From NCBI RefSeq assembly GCF_001020205.1, contig NZ_CP011663.1:3720001-3784000 (forward strand): a DNA stretch of 64,000 bases, in the 5' to 3' direction. The translations under genes were made by a program, and so were the position numbers. Under the pieces are notes generated by a model. It was not told where the DNA came from. It did not search any database and was given only the letters and a program-made list of their open reading frames with translations. Of the stretch, positions 1 to 8,706 are shown piece by piece. Source of the DNA: Clostridium sporogenes (GTDB lineage: Bacteria > Bacillota > Clostridia > Clostridiales > Clostridiaceae). The first letter of the stretch is position 1, and the number at the start of each line of letters is the position of its first letter.

Positions 1-831
1 TGCAACATTACCTGCAATAATTTGAATATCTGGATACTTTTCTTTTATTTCTTTTACTCCTTCTATAACTCCCCTAGAGTGCCCATGGGCAGTATCTACT
101 GTAATTATATCTACTTGTGCTTTTACTAAGGCGTCTACTCTTTCCATCATATCCTTTGTAACTCCAACTGCTGCACCACATAAAAGTCTTCCTCTAGAAT
201 CTTTAGCACTATTAGGAAACTTTTTAACTTTTTCTATATCCTTTATGGTAATAAGTCCACGTAAATTATTATATTTATCTACTAAAGGTAATTTCTCTAT
301 TTTATGTGATTTTAATATATCTTTTGCTTCTTCTATAGTGGTATTTTCTGGCCCTGTTATAAGATTTTCTTTGGTCATAACTTCTTCTATTTTTCTTTCA
401 TAATTATTTTCAAATAATATATCTCTATTAGTTATTATTCCAACTAATTTTTCTCCTTTAGTTATAGGCACTCCAGAAATTCTATATCTACTCATAAGAT
501 TTAGCGCATCCTGTATAGTATTATCTGGTGCAAGATAAAAAGGATCTGTTATTACTCCATTTTCCTGTCTTTTTACCTTATCAACTTCACCAGCTTGCTC
601 AGCTATGCTCATATTTTTATGTATTATTCCCATACCGCCTTCTCTAGCCATAGCAATAGCCATTTTGGACTCCGTAACTGTATCCATTCCTGCACTCATA
701 AGAGGTATATTTAATTTTATTTTTTTAGTTAAATTTGTACTCAAATTAACTTCCTTTGGTAAAACTTCTGATTTATTTGGAACTAAAAGAACATCATCAA
801 AAGTATATGCTTGTTTTATTATTTTTGCCAT
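1..831 (-). CDS. guaB: IMP dehydrogenase, 5' part only (runs off the left edge)
   Basis: IMP dehydrogenase oxidises IMP to XMP with NAD+, the committed step of GMP synthesis in the cytosol. The first 277 codons are present, read from ATG at 831. The protein opens with MAKIIKQAYTFDDVLLVP, typical of the family, followed by the first part of the TIM barrel (MSAGMDTVTES). The inserted CBS pair spans roughly residues 95-200 (two copies of an ISGVPIT/IEKLPLVD-like strand), and the barrel resumes with the DTAHGH segment. The catalytic cysteine loop and the C-terminal third lie outside the window. A good Shine-Dalgarno (AGGAAGG) precedes the ATG. A guanine-class riboswitch lies upstream on the same strand. 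Identity is secure; intactness beyond the edge is unknown. Confidence 0.97.
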   Translation of the reverse strand, partial: MAKIIKQAYTFDDVLLVPNKSEVLPKEVNLSTNLTKKIKLNIPLMSAGMDTVTESKMAIAMAREGGMGIIHKNMSIAEQAGEVDKVKRQENGVITDPFYLAPDNTIQDALNLMSRYRISGVPITKGEKLVGIITNRDILFENNYERKIEEVMTKENLITGPENTTIEEAKDILKSHKIEKLPLVDKYNNLRGLITIKDIEKVKKFPNSAKDSRGRLLCGAAVGVTKDMMERVDALVKAQVDIITVDTAHGHSRGVIEGVKEIKEKYPDIQIIAGNVA

Positions 832-932
832 TTAAATCATCCTTCCTATAAAATTATAAAAAAAAACACATTAATTACCACCAAAACTATAAGTGAAAAT
901 TAATAGGCTTTTATTGTAGCATTATTAATAAT

Positions 933-998
933 CACTCATAGTCGAAAATTTATGGTTTTCGGTAGATACTCCCACCCTTATTATGGGGATATATGAGT
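933..998 (-). promoter_or_regulatory. Purine (guanine-class) riboswitch aptamer upstream of guaB
   Basis: Read on the minus strand, P1 is formed by ACTCATA at the 5' end and TATGAGTG at the 3' end. P2 pairs CCCAT with GTGGG, and P3 pairs CGAAAA with TTTTCG. The L2 loop ends in GG and L3 begins with CC, as needed for the loop-loop contact. The conserved GTATCTACC and CGACTATG segments of the purine aptamer are present. The discriminating pyrimidine in GACTATG is C, which in this family specifies guanine or hypoxanthine rather than adenine. Its place before guaB fits feedback control of GMP synthesis. I did not find a clear intrinsic terminator between it and the start codon, so the expression platform is unresolved. 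Confidence 0.9.
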
Positions 999-1272
999 TA
1001 ATTTTAAAAATATTGATTTTTTTATTGCATTTTAACCCAGCAATGAACTTTTTTATGCTTTTTATTAAAAATATTTGTTAGTATTATACTTCATAAAAAA
1101 GATAAATTCAATAGTAATTTCGTTTTTAATTTGCAAATTTTATCTTTTACACTAAATATTTATTCTTATTATTGAAAACCTATTTAATATTATTATAGAA
1201 TCTATTTATATCTACTATTTAGTATTGTAAATTATATATGCTTTTATGTAAACTAAGAAAGGAGTTATTTTA
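999..1272. other. Divergent intergenic region between guaB leader and ttcA-like gene
   Basis: This AT-rich stretch must hold the promoters of the two divergent units. On the plus strand TTGAAA (1172-1177) and TATAGA (1194-1199) are separated by 16 bp and could be the promoter of the TtcA-like gene. No further ORF or structured RNA was seen. Confidence 0.4.
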
Positions 1273-2022
1273 TTGATTATATTTGAAAAAAACTATAATA
1301 AAAAATTTTTAAAGTATGTAAGAAGAGCTATAGATGACTATAATATGATATCTCCAAAAGATAAAATTGCTGTAGCTGTTTCTGGTGGTAAAGACAGTAT
1401 ATTCTTGTTGTTTTGTTTAAAGCTAATACAATTAACAGCTATAAAAGATATTGAAATAGTAGCTATACATATAGATCTAGGTCTAGATATGGATTTAGAA
1501 CCATTAAAAAATTTTTGCAAGAAAAATGGCATAGACTTAATAATAGAAAAAACTAATATTGCAAATGTAGTATTCAATGAAAGAAAGGAAAAAAACCCTT
1601 GTTCCCTTTGTTCTAAACTAAGAAAAGGTTGTCTTGTAAGAGTTGCTAAATCCATAGGTGCCTCAAAAATAGCTCTTGGTCATAATTGTGATGATGTAAT
1701 AGAAACTTTACTTATGAATATTTTAAAAATTGGTAAGTTTGGATCCTTCAATCCACATATAGATTATAAGGATAAATATATTCATATAATCAGACCTTTA
1801 ATATATTTAAGAGAAGATTTGATTAAAAATTTAGTAGAAAAATACAAATTACCTGTAATTAAAAGTACTTGCCCTGAGGATAAAAAAACTACTAGAGAAA
1901 AAATGAAAAATTTAATGTTTAAACTAGAAGAAACTTATCCTGAATCTATAAATAGGCTTATGACCTCTTTATGCAATATAGATATGAAAAACCTTTGGAA
2001 ACAAAGAGACAATCATTTTTAA
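1273..2022 (+). CDS. TtcA-like tRNA 2-thiocytidine synthetase (PP-loop ATPase)
   Basis: This is a 249-residue PP-loop ATPase of the TtcA/TilS superfamily, most like TtcA, which adenylates and thiolates cytidine 32 of tRNAs. The pyrophosphate loop SGGKDS is at residues 37-42. A CSLC motif (C110, C113) and a later cysteine in STCP match the three Fe-S cluster cysteines of TtcA. GHNCDDVIETLLMN is the usual conserved helix of the family. The start is TTG at 1273, supported by AGAAAGGAG about 8 nt upstream; no in-frame ATG has such a site. It is a lone gene, convergent with groEL and separated from it by a hairpin terminator. Substrate assignment rests on family resemblance. Confidence 0.85.
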   Translation: MIIFEKNYNKKFLKYVRRAIDDYNMISPKDKIAVAVSGGKDSIFLLFCLKLIQLTAIKDIEIVAIHIDLGLDMDLEPLKNFCKKNGIDLIIEKTNIANVVFNERKEKNPCSLCSKLRKGCLVRVAKSIGASKIALGHNCDDVIETLLMNILKIGKFGSFNPHIDYKDKYIHIIRPLIYLREDLIKNLVEKYKLPVIKSTCPEDKKTTREKMKNLMFKLEETYPESINRLMTSLCNIDMKNLWKQRDNHF

Positions 2023-2050
2023 TAATAAAAATCATAATATATTACTACAA

Positions 2051-2086
2051 AAAATAAGAAACTCTATAGAAAGAGTCTCTTATTTT
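2051..2086. terminator. Bidirectional terminator between ttcA-like gene and groEL
   Basis: AAAATAAGA (2051-2059) pairs with TCTTATTTT (2078-2086), and inside it ACTCT pairs with AGAGT around a 6-nt loop. T-rich sequence follows on the plus strand and A-rich sequence precedes it, so it can stop transcription from both convergent genes. Confidence 0.75.
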
Positions 2087-2094
2087 TATTTTTA

Positions 2095-3720
2095 TTAATA
2101 CATCCCATCCATTCCCATTCCTGGTGCCATTGGTGGTGTATTTTCTTTTTCTGGAATATCTGCTACCGCAGCTTCTGTTGTTAAGAAAGTAGATGCAATT
2201 GAAGCTGCATTTTGTAATGCTGATCTTGTAACCTTAGTTGGATCAACTATACCAATCTTTAACATATCTACATATTTATCATTTAAAGCATCATATCCAA
2301 CGCCTGTTTCACTAGCTTTAACTTTTTCAATTATTACTGATCCTTCAGCACCTGCATTATTAGCTATCTGTCTTACTGGTTCTTCTAGAGCTTTTCTTAT
2401 TATATCTATTCCTAATTTAACATCTACAATATCAGAAGTTAAATCAGCAATTTTAGGTATAATATCTATATATGCTGTTCCACCACCTGGAACTATTCCT
2501 TCTTCTACTGCTGCTTTTGTAGCTGCAAGGGCATCTTCTATTCTTAATTTTTCTTCTTTTAATTCAGTTTCTGTAGCTGCTCCAACTCTTATAACAGCAA
2601 CTCCACCTGCTAATTTAGCAAGTCTTTCTTGAAGTTTTTCCTTATCAAATTCTGAAGTTGTTTCTTCAATTTGTACTCTTATTTGAGATACTCTTTCTCC
2701 TATAGAAGCTTTATCACCTTTACCATTAACTATTGTAGTGTTTTCTTTAGTAACTTTTACACTATCTGCTTTTCCTAACATATCTATAGTAACATCTTTT
2801 AAATCTCTTCCTAATTCTTCAGAAATAACTTCACCACCTGTTAAAATAGCTATATCTTGAAGCATTTCTTTTCTTCTATCTCCAAATCCTGGTGCTTTTA
2901 CACCTACACAAGTAAATGTTCCTCTTAATTTATTAACTACTAATGTAGCTAAAGCTTCTCCTTCTATGTCTTCACCTATTATTAATAGTTTTTTACCCTG
3001 TTGAACTATTTGTTCTAAAACTGGCAATATTTCTTGTATGTTAGATATTTTTTTATCAGTTATTAAAATATATACATCATCTAATACTGCTTCCATTTTT
3101 TCAGTATCAGTCACCATATATGGACTTACATAACCTCTATCAAATTGCATACCTTCAACTACTTCTAGTTCAGTTCCCATAGATTTTGATTCTTCTACAG
3201 TTATAACTCCGTCATTTCCTACCTTTTCCATAGCATCTGCAATAAGTTTTCCTACTTCTTCACTTGCAGCTGATATAGCAGCAACTCTAGCAATATCTTC
3301 TTTTCCATTTATAGGTTTAGAAATAGCTTTTATTTCTTCTACAGCTTTTTCTACTGCTTTTCTTATTCCTGTTCTTATTTGAATTGGATTAGCTCCTGCT
3401 GTAACGTTTTTTAAACCTTCTCTTATTATAGCTTGAGCTAATAAGGTAGCTGTAGTAGTACCATCTCCTGCTACATCATTTGTTTTAGTTGCAACTTCTT
3501 TTACAAGTTGTGCCCCCATATTTTCATATGGGTCTTCTAATTCTATTTCTCTTGCTATTGTAACACCATCATTTGTTATTAATGGTGATCCAAACTTTTT
3601 ATCTAAAACAACATTTCTTCCTTTTGGTCCAAGTGTTACTTTTACTGTATCAGCTAATTTATCAACACCAGCTTGCATTGATCTTCTAGCTTCTTCTCCA
3701 AACAATAAACTTTTTGCCAT
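2095..3720 (-). CDS. groL: Chaperonin GroEL (Hsp60)
   Basis: GroEL is the 14-subunit ATP-driven folding chamber of the cytosol. The 541-residue length is standard. The N-terminus (MAKSLLFGEEARRSMQAGVD), the ATP-binding segment DVAGDGTTTATLL near residue 86, the apical domain and the glycine/methionine-rich tail (MAPGMGMDGMY) are all present and uninterrupted. It lies 28 bp downstream of groES on the same strand and is clearly co-transcribed with it. Both follow the CIRCE operator, so heat-shock control by HrcA is expected. A hairpin terminator follows the stop codon. Nothing unusual was seen. Confidence 0.99.
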   Translation of the reverse strand: MAKSLLFGEEARRSMQAGVDKLADTVKVTLGPKGRNVVLDKKFGSPLITNDGVTIAREIELEDPYENMGAQLVKEVATKTNDVAGDGTTTATLLAQAIIREGLKNVTAGANPIQIRTGIRKAVEKAVEEIKAISKPINGKEDIARVAAISAASEEVGKLIADAMEKVGNDGVITVEESKSMGTELEVVEGMQFDRGYVSPYMVTDTEKMEAVLDDVYILITDKKISNIQEILPVLEQIVQQGKKLLIIGEDIEGEALATLVVNKLRGTFTCVGVKAPGFGDRRKEMLQDIAILTGGEVISEELGRDLKDVTIDMLGKADSVKVTKENTTIVNGKGDKASIGERVSQIRVQIEETTSEFDKEKLQERLAKLAGGVAVIRVGAATETELKEEKLRIEDALAATKAAVEEGIVPGGGTAYIDIIPKIADLTSDIVDVKLGIDIIRKALEEPVRQIANNAGAEGSVIIEKVKASETGVGYDALNDKYVDMLKIGIVDPTKVTRSALQNAASIASTFLTTEAAVADIPEKENTPPMAPGMGMDGMY

Positions 3721-3748
3721 TTCTCATACCTCCTAATAAAATATATAA

Positions 3749-4036
3749 TTAACCTTCAACTACTGCTAATATGTCATCTTGCTTTAATATAGTTACTTCT
3801 TCACCTTCAATTTTTACTTCATTACCAGCATATTTTGAGAATAATACCTTATCCCCTACTTTTAATTCCATCTTAACTTCTTTTCCATCAACTAATCCAC
3901 CAGGTCCTACAGCTATTACTTCTGCAACCTGTGGTTTCTCTTTTGCAGCTCCTGGTAATACTATTCCACTTTTTGTGGTTTCCTCTGCTTCTACTCTTTT
4001 AATTACTACTCTATCTCCAAGTGGTCTAATCTTCAT
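3749..4036 (-). CDS. groS: Co-chaperonin GroES (Hsp10)
   Basis: GroES is the seven-subunit lid that closes the GroEL cavity. The protein is 95 residues, the usual length, beginning MKIRPLGDRVVIKRVEAEE. It has the mobile-loop region around residues 17-32 (TTKSGIVLPGAAKEKPQ) that contacts GroEL. It is the first gene of the groES-groEL operon, with GGAGGGG before the ATG. The CIRCE inverted repeat lies 58 bp upstream of the start codon, between the predicted promoter and the gene. Confidence 0.99.
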   Translation of the reverse strand: MKIRPLGDRVVIKRVEAEETTKSGIVLPGAAKEKPQVAEVIAVGPGGLVDGKEVKMELKVGDKVLFSKYAGNEVKIEGEEVTILKQDDILAVVEG

Positions 4037-4093
4037 TTAAACCCCTCCTTAAAATATTTTTTTATATTTTAAATAATTGCTATCTTTTATTTG

Positions 4094-4120
4094 TTAGCAC
4101 TCATTAATCTTGAGTGCTAA
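4094..4120. promoter_or_regulatory. CIRCE element (HrcA operator) of groES-groEL
   Basis: TTAGCACTC (4094-4102), a 9-bp spacer and GAGTGCTAA (4112-4120) match the CIRCE consensus at every position. It lies just downstream of the predicted -10, where HrcA binding would block groESL transcription. hrcA itself is not in the window. Confidence 0.98.
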
Positions 4121-4130
4121 TACAATTATT

Positions 4131-4159
4131 ATAATAGGCAATAGTGTTTATAATATCAA
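4131..4159 (-). promoter_or_regulatory. Predicted sigma-A promoter of groES-groEL
   Basis: On the minus strand TTGATA (4159-4154) and TATTAT (4136-4131) are separated by exactly 17 bp. The expected start site falls at the edge of the CIRCE element. Confidence 0.7.
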
Positions 4160-4351
4160 ATTTGAAATAACAATTTAATAGCTTAATTATAGCCATATTT
4201 TAAATTTATGATGCTATATATCGATATTTTGTTATTTTAGTATTATTTTCTATGTTTTTTACACATTTGTATTATTATCATAAAAATATGTTTTTTATAC
4301 TCCTTTTGGTATAAAATATACATATATATTTTATAATTAGGAGATTCTATT

Positions 4352-4996
4352 ATGATATTAAAAAACAAAGGATTTTTTATAGATATATTATTATCAATAA
4401 TTTTAACTATTATTTTTATAATTATTTCAGTAAAATTAACACTTAATTTAAAAATTTTATATTATTGGGATATTACAAATTTATCTATAATAAAAAATAC
4501 AGATTTGAACGTGAAAGAAATAAAAGAAAATTTTAACTACTTGATTTATTATTTAAATTCTCATAAAAATATTACATTCTGTCTTCCTAGCTTACCTTCA
4601 TCTAAAGAAGGAGTAATCCATTTTAAAGATGTTAAAAATATATTCAATTTTTTAGATAAGTTTTTATTTATAAATATTTTTATTTCTGTACCTGTTATAT
4701 ATTATAAATTAAAAATGACTAAAAATGTTAGTTTTTTAAAATATTCTTCCATTTTAACTATTATTATACCTCTATCACTAATAATTCCATTAACTTTGAA
4801 CTTTGACAATGGCTTTACCCTTTTTCACAGGATTTTTTTCTCTAATGACTATTGGATATTTGATCCTAACAAAGATCCTATTATAAACCTATTACCCGAA
4901 GCTTTCTTTTTTCATTCTGTTTTACTTATACTATTTTTTATAATACTTTTTTCCTTAATTTCTTACATATTGTATAAAAATATGAGGAAATTATAA
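4352..4996 (+). CDS. TIGR01906/DUF1461-type integral membrane protein
   Basis: This 214-residue membrane protein of unknown function resembles the DUF1461 (TIGR01906) family. An N-terminal transmembrane helix covers about residues 10-30. An extracytoplasmic region follows, carrying the family-like segments EIKENFNYLIYYLN and LPSLPSSKEGVIHFKDVK. Three more hydrophobic helices follow, the last near residues 185-208. The gene starts with ATG after a GGAG site. It ends in a perfect palindrome that also forms the 3' end of the convergent gene, and the two coding regions overlap by 6 bp. No function is known to me. Confidence 0.8.
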   Translation: MILKNKGFFIDILLSIILTIIFIIISVKLTLNLKILYYWDITNLSIIKNTDLNVKEIKENFNYLIYYLNSHKNITFCLPSLPSSKEGVIHFKDVKNIFNFLDKFLFINIFISVPVIYYKLKMTKNVSFLKYSSILTIIIPLSLIIPLTLNFDNGFTLFHRIFFSNDYWIFDPNKDPIINLLPEAFFFHSVLLILFFIILFSLISYILYKNMRKL

Positions 4997-5008
4997 TTTC
5001 CTCATATT
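4979..5008. terminator. Palindrome at the shared 3' end of two convergent genes
   Basis: Fourteen-base arms (4979-4992 and 4995-5008) are perfectly complementary around a 2-nt centre. The palindrome contains the last codons and stop of both flanking genes. It probably works as a bidirectional terminator, although the T-run on the plus side is interrupted. Confidence 0.6.
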
Positions 5009-5725
5009 CTTCCCTATTTTTTTTATTATTTTTTCCCCTTTAAATACTCCTATTATAAAAAGTAAAGATGATATAATTCCTACTATTATCAAAATGGTTC
5101 TATTTCCCCCATGAATATTTGCTCCAAAATATGCGGATGCTAAAACTCCTGGTATTCTACCCAGTGTTGATAAAATAAAAAAATCCTTAAATTTAATATC
5201 TGATATACCACATATATAACCTAATGCATCTTTAGGTACTCCTGGTATTAAATATAATAAGAATACTATTAATTTTACGCTTCCTATATTCAACAATTTA
5301 TCAAAAAGCTTTAAATCTTTTTTAGAAATTATTTTATGAACTAAAGGCCTTCCATACATATGAGCTAATAAAAATACAAAAACACTTCCTATCGTAATCC
5401 CTATAAGAGAATATACACTTCCCAATAAAGTTCCGTATATATATCCTCCAGTTATTTGTATTACTTCTCCTGGTATAAAAAAAGCTACAACTTGAATTAT
5501 TTGAAATAACAAAAAGACAATAATACCATAATTACCATAGGACAGTATAATATTTTTAATATTTTTAGGATCTTTTAATACTGCAAAATTTTTATAATAT
5601 ATATAACCTATAAAAATTATAAATAAAAAGAATAAAGATAATATTATACTTCCTTTGTTATCACTTAATATTTCTTTAATGATATTTGTATTCTTTTTTA
5701 TATATTTTCTTATACTTTCCAGCAT
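4991..5725 (-). CDS. TVP38/TMEM64 (DedA/VTT-domain) family membrane protein
   Basis: A 244-residue polytopic membrane protein of the VTT/SNARE-associated family, whose members are linked to lipid handling and membrane homeostasis; the substrate is not known. After a cytosolic N-terminus there is a transmembrane helix at about residues 27-45. The conserved core follows (FFIPGEVIQITGGYIYG, then GxxxG-rich helices), then the second signature LYLIPGVPKDALGYICG near residues 158-174 and a C-terminal helix. AGGGGAAG precedes the ATG. It is convergent with the DUF1461-type gene and overlaps its last 6 bp; both proteins end in KNMRKL because of the shared palindrome. Confidence 0.9.
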   Translation of the reverse strand: MLESIRKYIKKNTNIIKEILSDNKGSIILSLFFLFIIFIGYIYYKNFAVLKDPKNIKNIILSYGNYGIIVFLLFQIIQVVAFFIPGEVIQITGGYIYGTLLGSVYSLIGITIGSVFVFLLAHMYGRPLVHKIISKKDLKLFDKLLNIGSVKLIVFLLYLIPGVPKDALGYICGISDIKFKDFFILSTLGRIPGVLASAYFGANIHGGNRTILIIVGIISSLLFIIGVFKGEKIIKKIGKNMRKL

Positions 5726-5888
5726 AACTCTTCCCCTTTATTTATAAAATATTATTTTTTTATTTATATAAATAATATCATATTTTTATTTACAAATTAC
5801 TACTTCATAAATTTTATTAATTCTTCAAAAATCTAAAAATTATATTAAATAGTTTTTGTTAAACTGCAATAAATTATAAAAATAAATA

Positions 5889-5928
5889 TAGCTATAAAAA
5901 TAAATATAATAATTTATTTTTATAGCTA
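5889..5928. terminator. Hairpin terminator downstream of the hydrogenase gene
   Basis: Arms of 17 bp (5889-5905 and 5912-5928) are perfectly complementary around a 6-nt loop. The stem is AT-rich, with only the GC of TAGCTA inside it. It lies between the hydrogenase stop and the start of the TVP38-family gene. Confidence 0.6.
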
Positions 5929-5972
5929 TTTATTGAATAAAAACACTTTTTATGTTAATTCTATACTTTCTG

Positions 5973-7469
5973 TTATTTATGCTTATGCATACTTACTTTT
6001 TCAAAATTTTCTATTTTTTTATTTTCCATAACATCTTTACTTTCAGATTCTTTACTAAATTTAATTAATTGACCTTTAGCTTTCATAAGAGAAGTCATAG
6101 TTGCTGGACCTCCAATACATCCTCCTTCACACATCATTCCTTCTACAAAGTTAAAGGGAATCCTTCCTGCCTTAGCTAACATAAGAGTTTTCTTTATTTC
6201 GTCTTTACCACTTACTTTAGTTGGATTAAATTTTATATCTATTTCTTTAGAATCAATAAAGTTTTGTATTGCAGCTGTAACACCACCGCTTTGAGCAAAT
6301 CCTCTTGCAAAAGTTGAAGCATCCTGAACTTCATCTTCTTCACAATCAGAAGGCTCTATTTGTAGAGCACCTAAAAGAGCTGCTATTTCTTCAAAGGTCA
6401 TAACATAGTCTACTGCATCTTGTAGTTCATCTCTTAAAACTTCACTCTTTTTAGCAGTACAAGGTCCTATAAATACCACATAGGAATCTTTATCCATCTC
6501 TTTTATCATTCTTCCTGTAGCTATCATAGGAGATACCGTAGTAGATATATTTCCTGCTAAATCTTTAAATTGGTTTTCTATATAATTCACAAAGCCTGGA
6601 CAACAAGATGTAGTCATACATTTTTGTCCTTCTTCCATTCTTTCTACAAACTCTTGAGACTCACTAAATACTACTGCATCTGCTCCACAAGCAGCTTCTA
6701 CCATATCTTTAAACCCTGCTTTTGTTAAGGCATTCTTTACTTGTCCAACTTTTACAAGTGGCCCAAATTGCCCTGTAATAGCTGGTGCTATTACTGCATA
6801 TACTTTTTTCTTTTCTTTTAATAATCTAGCTATATTGACTATATAACTCTTGTCTGAAATAGCTCCAAATGGACATGCCCCCATACAGGCTCCACAATTA
6901 ATGCAATTTTCCTTTTCTATCATAGCTCTTTTATCATCTGGATTTATTTCTAGAGCTCCTGTAGGACATACTCTTTTGCATGGTCTCATAACCTCTACTA
7001 TAGCATTATAAGGACACACTTTTTTACACAATCCACATTCTCTACACTTATTTTGGTCTATATAAGATTTACCATTTATTCTGGCTATTGCCTTAGCTGA
7101 ACAAACTTCCATACATTTATGTTGTATACACCCTCTACAGGCTTCCGTTACTGTAAATCTATTTATAGGGCATTGATCACAGGCAGACGCTATTACATAT
7201 ATTATTTGGTCATTATCACTTATACTTTCTAGTTCATTTGTCAAATTATCATCTGGCTTAAATCCCGCTGCTAACTGAGCTCTTTCATATACTACTGTTC
7301 TTTCCCTATAAACGCAGCATCTGTATTCTGCTTGTTTTTCATTTAATATTTTATATGGTATTTTGAGCATGTCTAGCTTATCCATATTACCTTTAATAGC
7401 TAACTGGGCAACTTCTTTTAAAACTAAATATTTTATTCTCTTTAGTTCAGTTTCAAACTTTATCATCAA
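5973..7469 (-). CDS. Monomeric [FeFe] hydrogenase, group B type
   Basis: A 498-residue [FeFe] hydrogenase that would reversibly reduce protons with ferredoxin electrons in the cytosol. The N-terminal half carries cysteine motifs for about three [4Fe-4S] clusters: CRGCIQHKCMEVC, CRECGLCKKVCP and CINCGACMGACP, roughly residues 105-205. The catalytic H-cluster motifs follow: TSCCPGF, then GPCTAKKSE, then EGMMCEGGCIGGP. In the second motif glycine replaces the methionine of the classical MPCxxKxxE. This and the absence of an N-terminal [2Fe-2S] domain point to group B rather than the well-studied group A enzymes. No maturation genes (hydEFG) are nearby. Electron partner and direction are inferred only. 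It may be co-oriented with, but is separated by 170 bp from, the glycosylase gene upstream. Confidence 0.9.
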   Translation of the reverse strand: MMIKFETELKRIKYLVLKEVAQLAIKGNMDKLDMLKIPYKILNEKQAEYRCCVYRERTVVYERAQLAAGFKPDDNLTNELESISDNDQIIYVIASACDQCPINRFTVTEACRGCIQHKCMEVCSAKAIARINGKSYIDQNKCRECGLCKKVCPYNAIVEVMRPCKRVCPTGALEINPDDKRAMIEKENCINCGACMGACPFGAISDKSYIVNIARLLKEKKKVYAVIAPAITGQFGPLVKVGQVKNALTKAGFKDMVEAACGADAVVFSESQEFVERMEEGQKCMTTSCCPGFVNYIENQFKDLAGNISTTVSPMIATGRMIKEMDKDSYVVFIGPCTAKKSEVLRDELQDAVDYVMTFEEIAALLGALQIEPSDCEEDEVQDASTFARGFAQSGGVTAAIQNFIDSKEIDIKFNPTKVSGKDEIKKTLMLAKAGRIPFNFVEGMMCEGGCIGGPATMTSLMKAKGQLIKFSKESESKDVMENKKIENFEKVSMHKHK

Positions 7470-7639
7470 ACATCCTCCATATTCTTAAATTTTATATTAA
7501 ACATTATTTTGTAATTTATACATATATTTTACATAAACAAAACAAATAAAAAAATTTTAAAATACAAACATATAAATTATATCAAAAATTTCAACTTATT
7601 TTAATATAATATTACTTCCTGTGATTCATTTTATTAATA

Positions 7640-8557
7640 TTATTCCTTATTAACATCAATTTTGTTTTCTCTTGCATAATAAAACAAATATTGTTGGGCA
7701 AATCCTGATAATGTTCCAAATTTTTCTCTTCCGAAATCTCTTATTTTTTTTAGTGATACATCAGGAGCTAGATAAAAATATTGCATAGCTCTTTTCACCC
7801 AAACGTCTACTGGAAACGCAGAGTATTTTTCCATAGAAAACAACATAACACAATCTGCAACTTTAGCACCTATGCCACTATAATTTTGTAGCATTTTATG
7901 ACATATATCATCTTGTTGATTTTTTATCCATAACATATCATATTCTTTTTTATATTGCTCACTTTGTTCTATAGAATTTTCATATATTTTATTTACAGTA
8001 TCTTTTATATATTTAGCTCTAAAACCAACACCACATGCTTTTAATTCTTCTTCCGTTGCATCTTTAAGTTGCTCTACTGTAGGGAAGCTATAATATATAC
8101 TTTCTTTATACTCTATAGGACACCCCCATTTTTCACTTATACTTTTTATAGCTTTTTTAATCATTGGTATTCTATTATTAGCAGAAATTATGAAAGATAC
8201 TATTATTTCAAAAGGATCTTGCTTTAAAAGTCTTATTCCATGTCCAAATTCAACAGATTTAGCTAATAAATCATCTTTACTTAATATATGTTTTATTTGG
8301 CCATAGTCTCTATATAAGTCAAAATATTCTGCCCAAATACTTTTAAAATCCTCTTCCGTAGCATTATGTAATATTACATCATTATTTACCTTTTCTACTT
8401 CTATAACCTTTCCGTAGGCTATTCCTATATAAGAATCTTTCTCTTCTCTGTACCATCTAAAACATTGACCACATTCAAAAATATGTGCTAATTCAAAGTT
8501 TCTTACATCTTTAATAACTATAGCATTTGTACAATTTTCTATATAATTAAAATCCAT
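7640..8557 (-). CDS. ogg: 8-oxoguanine DNA glycosylase/AP lyase (OGG family)
   Basis: A bifunctional base-excision repair enzyme that removes 8-oxoguanine and nicks the abasic site. The N-terminal OGG domain carries an FECGQCFRW-like segment (residues about 28-36). The helix-hairpin-helix is NYSGIGAKVADCV, whose lysine is the expected catalytic nucleophile. The GPD aspartate is in FPVDVWVKR. I chose ATG at 8557 as the start because AAGGA lies 9 nt upstream; a possible ATG at 8566 overlaps that site and has none of its own. The protein is then 305 residues, typical of clostridial homologues. It is the gene before the hydrogenase, with no clear terminator between them. Confidence 0.92.
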   Translation of the reverse strand: MDFNYIENCTNAIVIKDVRNFELAHIFECGQCFRWYREEKDSYIGIAYGKVIEVEKVNNDVILHNATEEDFKSIWAEYFDLYRDYGQIKHILSKDDLLAKSVEFGHGIRLLKQDPFEIIVSFIISANNRIPMIKKAIKSISEKWGCPIEYKESIYYSFPTVEQLKDATEEELKACGVGFRAKYIKDTVNKIYENSIEQSEQYKKEYDMLWIKNQQDDICHKMLQNYSGIGAKVADCVMLFSMEKYSAFPVDVWVKRAMQYFYLAPDVSLKKIRDFGREKFGTLSGFAQQYLFYYARENKIDVNKE

Positions 8558-8623
8558 ATAAATCATTCCTTATAAATAAATTTTTATACTCCCTAAATAG
8601 TATATACTAAAATTTGAAAATAA

Positions 8624-8657
8624 ATAAGCTGTACTCTAAATATAAAGTACAGCTTAT
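8624..8657 (-). terminator. Terminator of the nfnAB operon
   Basis: A 12-bp perfect stem (8624-8635 with 8646-8657, arm ATAAGCTGTACT) with a 10-nt loop lies 50 bp after the nfnB stop. On the minus strand it is followed by TTATTTTC, giving a T-rich tail. Confidence 0.75.
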
Positions 8658-8706
8658 AGCTTATAGCTAATTATACATATTTGTCAATATTTATTATAAG
8701 ATAATA

